A stretch of DNA of 64,000 bases from Tubulanus polymorphus (taxonomy: Eukaryota; Nemertea; Palaeonemertea; Tubulaniformes; Tubulanidae): positions 23,610,485 through 23,674,484 of the forward strand of contig NC_134027.1 of assembly GCF_964204645.1 (NCBI RefSeq), read 5' to 3'. The notes under the pieces were generated by a model. That model saw nothing but the letters and a program-made list of their open reading frames with translations, was not told the origin of the DNA and searched no databases. Position 1 is the first letter of the stretch; the number at the start of each line of letters is the position of its first letter. Made by a program: the position numbers and the translations under genes. This document shows positions 44,473 through 54,593 of this stretch, piece after piece.

Positions 44473-45590
44473 TATGGGATCATTCATTTATTACGTGCGC
44501 ATAAAATTTGAATATTTCAGCGCCATACCCCTATAAGCAATATCGGCTATTTTTCTTATATATTAAGCATTACAGTAAGCAATTGCACTGACCCACCCCC
44601 CCCTCCCTCCCCTAATGCGTACGTAATAAATGAATGACCCCTATCTGAATAAGACTCTAAGCTTTTTTATGTCGTAAGGAGATAATAACACAAAAACAGC
44701 CATACAAACTCTGATATCCGTTTATCGTATTCAAGACATTGAACGGTATAGAATTTAGAACGGTTTTTTTTCAAAAGCGTGAACGCTTGGTCCATTCTTA
44801 GTTTGCACGGGCTGAATTTAGAACGTTCTCAATTTTAATGTGAACGCGACTGATTCTGTGCGCATTAGAAGAATGTGTTACCCTGCTCAGTTACTCCTCA
44901 AGGTTAGGGACAATTTCTAAAAGATTTCTAATATTCTAATATTATGAATATTCGCTTCATCAAGTGCATTTACAATTTGCTATTGCTATTGCTATATAAG
45001 TTTATTTCTTTACTAAAAAGTACATTTACAAAAATACAGTCATCACTAATACATAAAATATAGAATGTAATTTGTAAAGCGTAGTAAAGAACTAGGGGAA
45101 AAAGGGACCCCAAGGGGCTATTCCAGTAATAAAAAGCCTAATGCCCTGGCGGAATAATTGGACAGGAAGTTGAACAACAAATAGATATCAAATAGAAAAT
45201 ATAGCGGCAAAGTAGCGATAACGGGTTTTCTACAAAGGTTAACGTTTCACTGATAAGAAAAAATAAATTTCCGAAGATTCGAACCAGACACATAACTGCA
45301 GAAAATTACAAAGTGCACCTGAAATGAATAGGTTCTGACTTGATTTGGATATTCTCGGATATCCTCTTCTTTACATATTATCGGGTATATGTCCATACAG
45401 GTAAAACGCATGCAGGTGTGGTAGGTTTGTAAGGGACACCAAAACAGAAAATCAAACGAAATACCAATCAAATAATAGCAGGGTTAATCCCTATTTTAAG
45501 ATCGAAAGTGTATAGAGTACGGAATACCTGAATGGACATGCCGATTGAAAGTGAAATATTTCCGCCGGTGTTAGTTGTCTGGGGCTCCTA

Positions 45591-45724
45591 CTAGAAACCG
45601 ACCGGAGCCGACTGGAACCGACTGGAGCCGACCGGAACCGACTGGAAACCGACCGGAACTGACTGGAGCCGACTGGGAACCGACCAGAGCCGACCGGAAC
45701 TGACTAGAACCGACTGGAAACCGA
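45591..45724. repeat. GACCGGAACC-type minisatellite, unit 3/4 junction
   Basis: As at 36,464 but with about two extra words near its left end. Confidence 0.9.
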
Positions 45725-45985
45725 AATAAACCTTAGAATGTTATTCACTGAATGAAGCATCAAAATAAATTCGTTGCCTCTTTATTTTCGTGTGTTTTCT
45801 GTAGAAAAATAAGCAAATAGAATGAAAAGTTCACAGATTTGTTGAAAGAAAATTTGTTGTCCGAAATTTCTATGAGTTGTAGAAATAAACCTTAGAATGT
45901 TATTCACTGAATGTCAGTGTATCCAGTCACCAGTAAATACGGATTAAGAAGGGTTGTATGACGGGATTCAAACTTGAAATACTGG

Positions 45986-46936
45986 TTACTCGACTGATTT
46001 TCTATTACAGCGGATTTTCATACAGAAATATTCACGAATTTCTCGTCCCAGTAAAAGATATATGTAAAAATTCAACACATAGTTACAAATAAGGAATTGA
46101 GCGAAAATATCGTACAGATATTCTTTCTTTTCCGTAAAGATTGGTAACATCGCAGTGATAGTGGTGGGAAGTGTAAAAATTGCAAACACGAGTGAAACTG
46201 TTACAAGCATCATTGTTATGCGCTTTGACTTGGTAGTTTTCCGATCAGACCTAACCATTTGTGCACCTCTGAATAACTGAACTATTATAACAGAATTTGA
46301 TGCTAGAACCAAAGATAAGGGCAGGACAAAAACGTAGACGCCAATTGGAGTCAAAAATTTTATCTGGTAATGCAATTCGTAGAAACATCCGAAAAACTTG
46401 TCGGTAAATCGAATCGACAAAGCAGGGTGAATCGAAACCAGTACATTCACTGCGGTTATCGTCAATATAACGAATCTAGCGAATCTAGGTGTACATATCA
46501 AACGAGATGTAAACGGGAAAAGCACGACTGCCGCACGTTCTAGAGATATTGCTGCTATCAACCACGAACTGTTAGAAGTAGCAACTGCCATCAAAAACTC
46601 GTAAATTTTACAACTGATCACTGAATCCATGATGAATGTAGGACCGGTGTTAAGATTCAAGAGAACAAACTGTAAAATGGGCATCAGTGTGAAATTGACG
46701 CAGTACAGGAAATCACAAACTGACAAAACGATCAGATAGTTAGCGTAAGATAACCTGTGGAATCTGCGACTTATCATTATCAGGAAAGTAGCTGAATTTC
46801 CGAATGCTCCGACCAGGAACAAGATTGGCAGGACGACCAGTGACACAATGCGATAAGTTTCAGATCTGTTTACCGCAGACATGATGACAATGTAACTGTT
46901 GTAAGTTCGTCCGATCTGCATCAGAGTTGAATTCAT
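45986..46936 (-). CDS. Class A GPCR, family A member 6 (array unit 4)
   Basis: 316 aa, ATG at 46936, frame and all motifs intact (GNSATF, Cys109, ERA, Cys184, LP, NFYIY). Differences from member 3: Gln176 to Arg before ECL2, Ile210 to Val, Ala235 to Thr in ICL3, and TPIG in place of IPTG in TM5. Likely functional. Ligand unknown. Confidence 0.92.
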   Translation of the reverse strand: MNSTLMQIGRTYNSYIVIMSAVNRSETYRIVSLVVLPILFLVGAFGNSATFLIMISRRFHRLSYANYLIVLSVCDFLYCVNFTLMPILQFVLLNLNTGPTFIMDSVISCKIYEFLMAVATSNSSWLIAAISLERAAVVLFPFTSRLICTPRFARFVILTITAVNVLVSIHPALSIRFTDKFFGCFYELHYQIKFLTPIGVYVFVLPLSLVLASNSVIIVQLFRGAQMVRSDRKTTKSKRITMMLVTVSLVFAIFTLPTTITAMLPIFTEKKEYLYDIFAQFLICNYVLNFYIYLLLGREIREYFCMKIRCNRKSVE

Positions 46937-47967
46937 TGTTCACGCGGGAAGAATTAACTCTTGAAGGTGTTGACTGAATGCGTCAAAAGACTAACGCAAA
47001 TTAAAGCCATGTCCTATCTATTGAAGTTTCCAATGTATAGCTGTTCGCAACAGATGAAAAGTATATTTTCGCAAATGTAACTCAGATTTTGTTAAATTAT
47101 TACGTAAAATATGAATTTAACTAGATTGAATATTAATATTCGTTGTTGAAGAATTCACTAAGAATAAAATGGCGAAGTCTCTCATAGTAAAAGATCTGAA
47201 CAGATTGGGAATAGTTTGCACACGTTTTCAATTCGCTCTAAGGGAGGTGAGAATGATTTCACAATATGAATCCCAGCCTGAAATAATGATAATCACACCC
47301 GGAAGTAAACTAGGGCTACTAACGCTCGCGCGCCATCTGTCGGTACTCAATGCGGAGAGCCCCGGCATTGGATTGCACAACAATCTCAGATACCGGAGGT
47401 CCCGAGCTAAGGCCCTGAATTAGTTTTAATCATCTTTTTGTGGTCACTGTATTGTATACCGTGTTTGTTATCCTATTGTATTATTATATATTCTTACGCG
47501 CGTGCTATCATGCTTTTCACAGAAAATTCTGAACTGATTATGGCACTCCCATTTCTCAAATCTCGAGGACCCGACTGAGTAACATGCGTATTAGACATTA
47601 TAGACGAAAGTTATTTCCTATGAAAAACCCAAACTTAAACGTATCTTAAGTAAGTATTTTGATTTCTGCGTAATTCAGAAATAACGTCTTTGTTGGATCT
47701 AGTGAATATGATACAGATGTGCAGAATAGAATATCGATGTCCCAAGTTGTGTATATATTGATCTATATATATGTAATATAAAGGGATTCAAGTAATTCAA
47801 TTCTTCTTGATCGAAACTGATATAAATGATAAAGGATCTAAAAAACCAATATCTAATACAACGAAAACTCAACTCTAAATCGAATCAACTTTCCTCCGGT
47901 TTTCGAATAAGATTCACAATAGAATAATCGAACTGTTTTACAGAGATTGCCGCTCACAGCTAATGAG
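46937..47967. promoter_or_regulatory. Shared divergent 5' region, unit 4
   Basis: As in unit 3, with the 84-codon frame open at 47,169-47,423. Acceptor-like TGTTTTACAG before the B-gene start. Confidence 0.45.
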
Positions 47968-49053
47968 ATGTTCGATAACAACATTACTAGTACAACTGCT
48001 GCATTGACAACACTTCAACTCAGCTTGTGTCAAAGAATTCAAACTGATCCTGTTCGGTGGATTAACAAACTAAGCGTTTTTCTGTATTTAGGCTGGTACC
48101 TACCGGCGTCTGTATTGGGTTTAATATTCAACGCATTCACGTTGTTAGTTCTAAAACAATTTAAATCTGATAATTATTTTCTCATCAAAATTCTCGCTTT
48201 GAACGATCTGTTATTCATGGCCACTACATTCATTCTGTATCCGCTGAGAACCGCGTACGTTTATGTCGTTTTAGGAGATCTTGTATTTCGCTGGAACGAT
48301 TGGAATTTCGGTTGGATTTTCATCTCAGTCGCCATGCCGTTTTTCTACATGTTTCAAATGACACGTAACTGGTGCACTGTACTGCTCAGTCTAGAGCGGT
48401 TAATCGTCGTATTGTTTCCAATCAAATCTCGCAGATTACCCAAAAGATTTATATCAAAATGGGTGACGGTGTTTATTTCATTGGTAAGTTTTTGTGGACA
48501 TTCTAGTCAATTCTTTCCTGTACGCCAACTTGGATTCTTGAACTGTCCAGTCAATTGGCCTTATATTACGCTCCGCACAAAGAAATATCAGTATTTTGAT
48601 CGATGGGGTCTAGAAAAATGGCGTTTTCTTATATCCGACAGATATCTATTCAAGTATGTTACTGTATTGATCCCAATTTGTTTTTTGATTTTCATCAATG
48701 TTATTCTTATTTCGGTGACATTTTTGCGTCGGGTTACTCGACGTTCAGAGCTCGGTGTAACTGATGAATCCTCTAGAAAGGAAACGAGGGTTTTAAGAAT
48801 GGTTTTATCAGTGGTTTTGCTGTTTATTTTTTGCGAAGGTTTTGGTTTCATTGATCGTTTAATGAGTTTGAAATATATCCACAAGTTTGAAGGCATGACA
48901 CTTATAGCGTTGGGATTTTCAATCATCGATTCGTCAGTAAATTTTATCGTGTATTGCGCCACAAACGAAAAATTCAGGAAAGTAGCTATTGATATTCTGA
49001 GAAACACCCGATACAGAAAACTGGATTCTAGGGCCCACAGACAGCAAATCTAA
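47968..49053 (+). CDS. Class A GPCR, family B member 4 (array unit 4)
   Basis: 361 aa. Carries the second TM6-TM7 version like member 3 (tract ~48,762-48,936). Specific changes: Gly to Ala in SVAMPFF (TM3), Met to Lys in LFKYVTV at the start of TM5, Met to Arg near the C-terminus (DSRAHRQQI). The lysine in TM5 may be disruptive. Frame intact. Confidence 0.9.
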   Translation: MFDNNITSTTAALTTLQLSLCQRIQTDPVRWINKLSVFLYLGWYLPASVLGLIFNAFTLLVLKQFKSDNYFLIKILALNDLLFMATTFILYPLRTAYVYVVLGDLVFRWNDWNFGWIFISVAMPFFYMFQMTRNWCTVLLSLERLIVVLFPIKSRRLPKRFISKWVTVFISLVSFCGHSSQFFPVRQLGFLNCPVNWPYITLRTKKYQYFDRWGLEKWRFLISDRYLFKYVTVLIPICFLIFINVILISVTFLRRVTRRSELGVTDESSRKETRVLRMVLSVVLLFIFCEGFGFIDRLMSLKYIHKFEGMTLIALGFSIIDSSVNFIVYCATNEKFRKVAIDILRNTRYRKLDSRAHRQQI

Positions 49054-50105
49054 TATGGGATCATTCATTTATTACGTGCGCATAAAATTTGAATTTTTCA
49101 ACCCCCCTCCCCCTATACGCAAAATCGGCCATTTTTTCTTATATATTAAGCATTACACTAAGCAATTGCACTGACCCCTCCCCCTCCCCTAATGCGTACG
49201 TAATAAATGAATGACCCCTAGCTGAATTAGACTAAGATTTTTTATGTCATAAGGAGATAATAACACAAAAACAGCCATACAAACCCTGATATCCGTTTAT
49301 CGTATTCAAAACATTGAACGGTAAAGAATTTGGAACGATTTTTTTCACTAGCGTGAACGCTTGGTCCATTCTTAGTTTGCACGGGCTGAATTTAGAACGT
49401 TCTCAATTTTAATGTGAACGCGACTGATTCTGTGCGCATCAGCAGAATGTGTTATCCTCCTCAAGGTTAGAGACAATTTCTAAAAGATTTCTAATATTAT
49501 GTATATTCGCTTCATCGAGTGCATTTACAAATGTTATTGCTATATAATGTTATATAATATATAATGTGTTACTGTATAAGTCTTCACTAAAAAGTACATT
49601 ACAAAAATACAGTCATCACTAATACATACAACAAAGAATGTATTTTCTAAAGCGTAGTAAAGAAAAAGGACAAAAAGGGACTCCAAGGGGTATTCCTGTA
49701 ATAAAAAGCCTAATGCCCTGGCGGAATAATCGGACAGGAAGATGAACAACAAATAGATATCAAATAGAAAATATAGCGGCAAAGCAAAGATAACAGAATC
49801 GACTGGGAACCGACCGGAGCCGACCGGAACTGACTAGTGCGGACTGGAACCGACTGGAAACCGAATTACATGATTACTTATAAAGACTTTTTTATTGCTT
49901 TTTCAGGTTCAAGCTTCCCTCATACTAATTATTTTTTTATCATTGTAATATTGACATCATTCAGTACTTCGACGAAGGGAGATGAACTTTTTAATTTTTT
50001 TTATCAAGTTCAAAAGCTTAAAACGAAAAAGCAATCCATCAAAACTATAACGCTCAACTGATGGAAAATTGATTTGATTCCAAAAACTTCGTCGCCAGAC
50101 CTGGG
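48499..50105. repeat. Secondary tandem duplication, copy 1 (~1.6 kb)
   Basis: From inside the B gene (CATTCTAGTCAATTC) through its 3' flank, the shortened minisatellite and a ~240 bp segment (49,865-50,105). The same series repeats at 50,106-51,680. Copy 2 lacks a ~29-base stretch near 50,950, so the periods are 1,607 and 1,575. Confidence 0.9.
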
Positions 50106-50660
50106 CATTCTAGTCAATTCTTTCCTGTACGCCAACTTGGATTCTTGCACTGTCCAGTCAATTGGCCTTATATTACGCTCCGCACAAAGAAATATCAGTA
50201 TTTTGATCGATGGGGTCTGGAAAAATGGCGTTTTCTTATATCTGACAGATATCTATTCATGTATGTTACTGTATTGATCCCAATTTGTTTTTTGATTTTC
50301 ATCAATGTTATTCTTATTTCGGTGACATTTTTGCGTCGGGTTACTCGACGTTCAGAGCTCGGTGTAACTGATGAATCCTCTAGAAGGGAAACGAGGGTTT
50401 TAAGAATGGTTTTATCAGTGGTTTTGCTGTTTATTTTTTGCGAAGGTTTTGGTTTCATTGATCGTTTAATGAGTTTGAAATATATCCACAAGTTTGAAGG
50501 CATGACACTTATAGCGTTGGGATTTTCAATCATCGATTCGTCAGTAAATTTTATCGTGTATTGCGCCACAAACGAAAAATTTAGGAAAGTAGCTATTGAT
50601 ATTCTGAGAAACACCCGATACAGAAAACTGGATTCTAGGGCCCACAGACAGCAAATCTAA
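50106..50660 (+). pseudogene. 5'-truncated family B GPCR copy
   Basis: Starts abruptly at the codon for residue ~178 (HSSQFF) of the B family and runs in frame to the normal stop. It has ECL2, TM5, TM6 and TM7 with the second TM6-TM7 version, but no TM1-TM4 and no start codon of its own. The left neighbour is the end of the preceding 1.6 kb repeat, so truncation is due to the duplication breakpoint. Confidence 0.9.
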
Positions 50661-51680
50661 TATGGGATCATTCATTTATTGCGTGCGCATAAAATTTGAA
50701 TTTTTCAACCCCCTCCCCCTATACGCAAAATCGGCCATTTTTTCTTATATATTAAGCATTACACTACGCAATTGCACTAACCCCCCCCCCCCTCCCCTAA
50801 TGCGTACGTAATAAATGAATGACCCCTAGCTGAATTAGACTAAGATTTTGTATGTCGTAAGGAGCTAATAACACAAAAACAGCCATACAAACCCTGATAT
50901 CCGTTTATCGTATTCAAAACAATGAACGGTATAGAATTTGGAACGATTTTTTTGCACGGGCTGAATTTAGAACGTTCTCAATTTTAATGTGAACGCGACT
51001 GATTCTGTGCGCATCAGCAGAATGTGTTATCCTCCTCAAGGTTAGAGACAATTTCTAAAAGATTTCTAATATTATGTATATTCGCTTCATCGAGTGCATT
51101 TACAAATGTTATTGCTATATAATGTTATATAATATATAATGTGTTACTGTATAAGTCTTCACTAAAAAGTACATTACAAAAATACAGTCATCACTAATAC
51201 ATACAACAAAGAATGTATTTTCTAAAGCGTAGTAAAGAAAAAGGACAAAAAGGGACTCCAAGGGGTATTCCTGTAATAAAAAGCCTAATGCCCTGGCGGA
51301 ATAATCGGACAGGAAGATGAACAACAAATAGATATCAAATAGAAAATATAGCGGCAAAGCAAAGATAACAGAATCGACTGGGAACCGACCGGAGCCGACC
51401 GGAACTGACTAGTGCGGACTGGAACCGACTGGAAACCGAATTACATGATTACTCATAAAGACTTTTTTATTGCTTTTTCAAGTTCAAGCTTCCCTCATAC
51501 TAATTATTTTTTTATCATTGTAATATTGACATCATTCAGTACTTCGACGAAGGGAGATGAACTTTTTAATTTTTTTTATCAAGTTCAAAAGCTTAAAACG
51601 AAAAAGCAATCCATCAAAACTATAACGCTCAACTGATGGAAAATTGATTTGATTCCAAAAACTTCGTCGCCAGACCTGGG
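50106..51680. repeat. Secondary tandem duplication, copy 2 (~1.58 kb)
   Basis: Repeats 48,499-50,105. It ends at CCAGACCTGGGCA, where unique sequence begins, the same word that precedes the breakpoint at 50,105. Confidence 0.9.
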
Positions 51681-52265
51681 CAAAGAAAAGGGGCGAAAAA
51701 TGCGAAAACCGTATCCAATCATGAACGGCAAAAAAATTAATTGACTCTTAATATGTTTATCATTTGATTGTTTTTTAAAAGCAATTTACGTTTTGAACTC
51801 AGCTGTGGTGCCTGGCACCAAAAAAATTTTTTATTATATCAAGCGTTAGTGGTTCGTTTCAGGTGACGATAAGTTGTCCAATATGATAGTACATCGGATT
51901 TTCAAAACGGAAAAAATGCTACTACATGTACCAGAAAAAACACGTGAATAATGTAAATAAACGTAACATGTTTTGAACACATATAGTAATAAAATAAATA
52001 TATAATAATAGAATTTGATACATAATGATGTAACTAACATTACATGAGAAAAATCATGTTTGATGACAGGAGCATTTTTATTATCGTCTTTTGAACTTGT
52101 AAAAAATTTTAAAAAGTTTTTCTCTGCTAAACTGACCAATAATAGAGTACGATTGGAGGCAAACGGATTCTCCGTTCTGATAGAAGAGTATGCCCTTTGA
52201 GTAATCAGCTCCATCCAGTCGGTTTCCAGTCGGTTCCGGTCGGCTCCGGTCGGTTTTTGGTAGGG
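51371..52265. repeat. Diverged inverted duplication closing the array
   Basis: The plus-oriented minisatellite at 51,371-51,440 and the following ~190 bp recur inverted at 52,080-52,260 (inverse minisatellite CCGGTCGGCTCCGGTCGG at 52,233). Shared words beyond the minisatellite include GATTACTCA and CAAGTTCAAAAG. The inverted copy is clearly older. The spacer 51,680-52,080 holds no recognisable gene. Confidence 0.6.
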
Positions 52266-52649
52266 GCTTTGTCTGACAATAAGCAATTCTAAGTTTAAAA
52301 TATAATGGACAGGACATTTAAATAGCATTTGCTAGTTCAGAGTGATTGTTATATTCCTGAATCCGATCAGAATTAAACATTTCATCCAGAAGCTGTTAGT
52401 TGTCGAATCCGATAGAATTTATGTTCGAAAAATAAGTGGTATATGATAATAATGATAATCAACAAAATTACGAGAGGGTTTTCTGCGATGTACAAAAAAC
52501 CCTAATTAGACATCACTATCGCTTGTAAATTATGTAGGAAACAACGCTCGGTAAACCAAGCCTAACTCGCAAAACGAGAATACAGCAATTTCAATCAAAT
52601 CGGTAATTAAATGAATGGTTTGAACATAGCGAACCACGTACCGAGTCGA

Positions 52650-53016
52650 ATATGTCTATTCGAAATCGTCAGATATTCTCATCATTAATACCGCGCTTTG
52701 TGATTTCTTGGTGTGCGTTTATCTGTTTCTGATCGCTGCGACGGATCATGTTTACAAAGGTAGTTATTTTCAGAATTCTGAAACTTGGACCTGAAATTTT
52801 TCATACAGTGTTACTGGAATTGTGGTAACGATATCTTGCGAAGGCTCTTTAACATTTCTCCTCCTCACACGTCCAGATATTCAAACATTCAACATCCATT
52901 TCCCGGTAGCCCGCTTCCATCCACACAAAAAAAATGTTTCGATTCTGTCCGGTTTATGCTGGATGAGTTCGATTGCTTTTCTGCCACTGTCTCGGCCTAA
53001 TTTCCGAATTTTCTGA
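52650..53016 (+). pseudogene. Relic of an RXFP/GRL101-like (LGR-type) GPCR, TM2-TM4
   Basis: One frame, interrupted only by a TGA at 52,792-52,794, reads TALCDFLVCVYLFLIAATDH then VYKGSY (TM2 and the loop typical of leucine-rich-repeat GPCRs: ALxDFLxxVYLxxIAxxDxxYxGxY), then SVTGIVVTISCEGSLTFLLL (TM3) and SILSGLCWMSSIAFLPL (TM4). The TM3 cysteine is Tyr and the DR motif is degraded to RPD. No TM1, no TM5-TM7 and no LRR or LDL modules nearby. Dead fragment unless introns hide the rest, which I could not find. Confidence 0.65.
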
Positions 53017-53456
53017 TGGCCATATCCCAAAAAGGTGATGCCGAGCATATCGAATACACATACACGTTAAGTTATATATTACCATTCCCTAGAGCTTTGA
53101 CAGAAATGAGTAAATTATCTAAAGGACGTGCCGTACTGTAGATAGGTACGTGTACATTCAGAGATATTCCTCATCATTACGCTCATAGTAAGTTTGAATT
53201 ATATGTATCTATCATGAATTTTAGCAGTTTTTTTTTCATCCATATATTACACCGTTTAAAAACTTGTTTCCTTTGTTTATGTTATCTCTACGCGATTTGA
53301 AATTTTTCCGTGGTACAATAAACTTTAACTGAATTTCTAATTCAACCTACAAAGCTTGGATGTACATGTAAGATGAAACATTACATGCTTTAGCTTCAAG
53401 CGGGGTCTGCCATTTAGAGTTTCAGGTATGAATAAATGACTATACATTAGCATCTC

Positions 53457-54593
53457 ATGTCTCCCTCGGATTCAAACCAGTCGAACAGGAATATCAACAC
53501 AATGTCTTCCACAGATGCGCATAACATAAGCCGAGAATGTCGCCGGAGCCCGCACTTCTACATGAAGCAGTTTCATTACATGTACATGATTGGTCCGATA
53601 GGATTGATAGGATTGGCCGTGAATATAATTTGCGCGTTAGTTCTGCAGCGATCGTACAGACGAAATAACTCTTCAGCATTTTACACTTTGCTGATCCTGT
53701 CGATATCCGACATCGGAGTTTGCATTGCCACGTTCATGTACCATGACGGCGTTATCCTGGTGAAGTTCCTCTATTACGAGCCCGATATAGTTCTCAATGC
53801 TAGTTTTGACGTTGGCTCATTCACGATGTATGTAATAAGTAATAACTTGTTACAGATGTTTTGGCGGTGGCGGAATCTGCTCACACTGATGGTGTCATTC
53901 GATCGTTTTGTACATATCTATGTCCCTTTATGGTCGCGAAAATACTGGAAAATCAAGCAATGTTCAATATTTGCGTTGACTACTTTCGTAGTTTTTGCGA
54001 TGTTTCACATTTTCTATGCCACTTTGGTATTCGTACCTATACCTATTACGCATCCTTGTTACAAAGGTTTGGTCCTTCGAAAACAGAACAATATATTCAA
54101 AGGCAAAAACTTGCGTTTCATCGTCGATATGACACATCTATATCTACCATCAATTGGAATTGGGCTTTGCACATCACTTCTGTTGTATCGATTACTAACG
54201 TATTCGAGTAAACAGGCGATTGAAGTAGGAGCTGCTTCAGGCAAAAAGTCTATCGATATCCAAAGTACGATCATGATTGTGGCGGCTGCCGTTCTTTTCA
54301 TCTGTAGCAGCATTCCGCAAATGGTTATAAACACAGTGGAACGATTTCCATACCTGATGAATCTAGACAAACAACAGGACCCAATTCGTTGGTCGAGGAT
54401 TTGGGGACTTTTATATTTGACGAATGAATATTCGAACGCCATGAACTCGACTTTCAATGGTATCTTTTATTTCATTCTAAGTTCGAATTTCCGCAAAGAA
54501 ACTCGAAAACTTTTTGATTGTGGCCAAGATCGAATTTATCTTACGATGAAAACGTGCGTTTACGCATGTTTCTTTGACGAAAGGCTGACGTAA
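53457..54593 (+). CDS. Class A GPCR, divergent single copy (family C)
   Basis: 378 aa, single exon, start ATG 53457 (a second ATG at codon 16 is possible). N-glycosylation sites at Asn23, Asn71 and Asn114. Asn56 (1.50), Asp85 (2.50, LSISDI), Asp149-Arg150-Phe (DRF) at the end of TM3, Pro287 in TM6, TM7 NGIFYF. Like family B it lacks Cys3.25 (Tyr) but has an ECL2 cysteine at 201. The C-tail has several cysteines that may be palmitoylated. General look of invertebrate peptide receptors. Ligand unknown. AATAAA at 54,833 could end the transcript. Confidence 0.9.
   Translation: MSPSDSNQSNRNINTMSSTDAHNISRECRRSPHFYMKQFHYMYMIGPIGLIGLAVNIICALVLQRSYRRNNSSAFYTLLILSISDIGVCIATFMYHDGVILVKFLYYEPDIVLNASFDVGSFTMYVISNNLLQMFWRWRNLLTLMVSFDRFVHIYVPLWSRKYWKIKQCSIFALTTFVVFAMFHIFYATLVFVPIPITHPCYKGLVLRKQNNIFKGKNLRFIVDMTHLYLPSIGIGLCTSLLLYRLLTYSSKQAIEVGAASGKKSIDIQSTIMIVAAAVLFICSSIPQMVINTVERFPYLMNLDKQQDPIRWSRIWGLLYLTNEYSNAMNSTFNGIFYFILSSNFRKETRKLFDCGQDRIYLTMKTCVYACFFDERLT

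Larger units (their letters stand above)
41169..45749. repeat. Tandem array unit 3 (~4.58 kb)
   Basis: Same organisation. It is longer by ~25 bp, mostly a longer pyrimidine-rich run at 44,594 and a ~20-base expansion of the terminal minisatellite. Confidence 0.92.
45750..49864. repeat. Tandem array unit 4 (shortened at its right end)
   Basis: Full A and B genes. After the B gene the unit is rearranged: from 49,796 it passes straight into the minisatellite, lacking the ~360 bp found at 36,100-36,464 in unit 1, and has AT-rich indels at 49,540-49,560. Confidence 0.9.
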
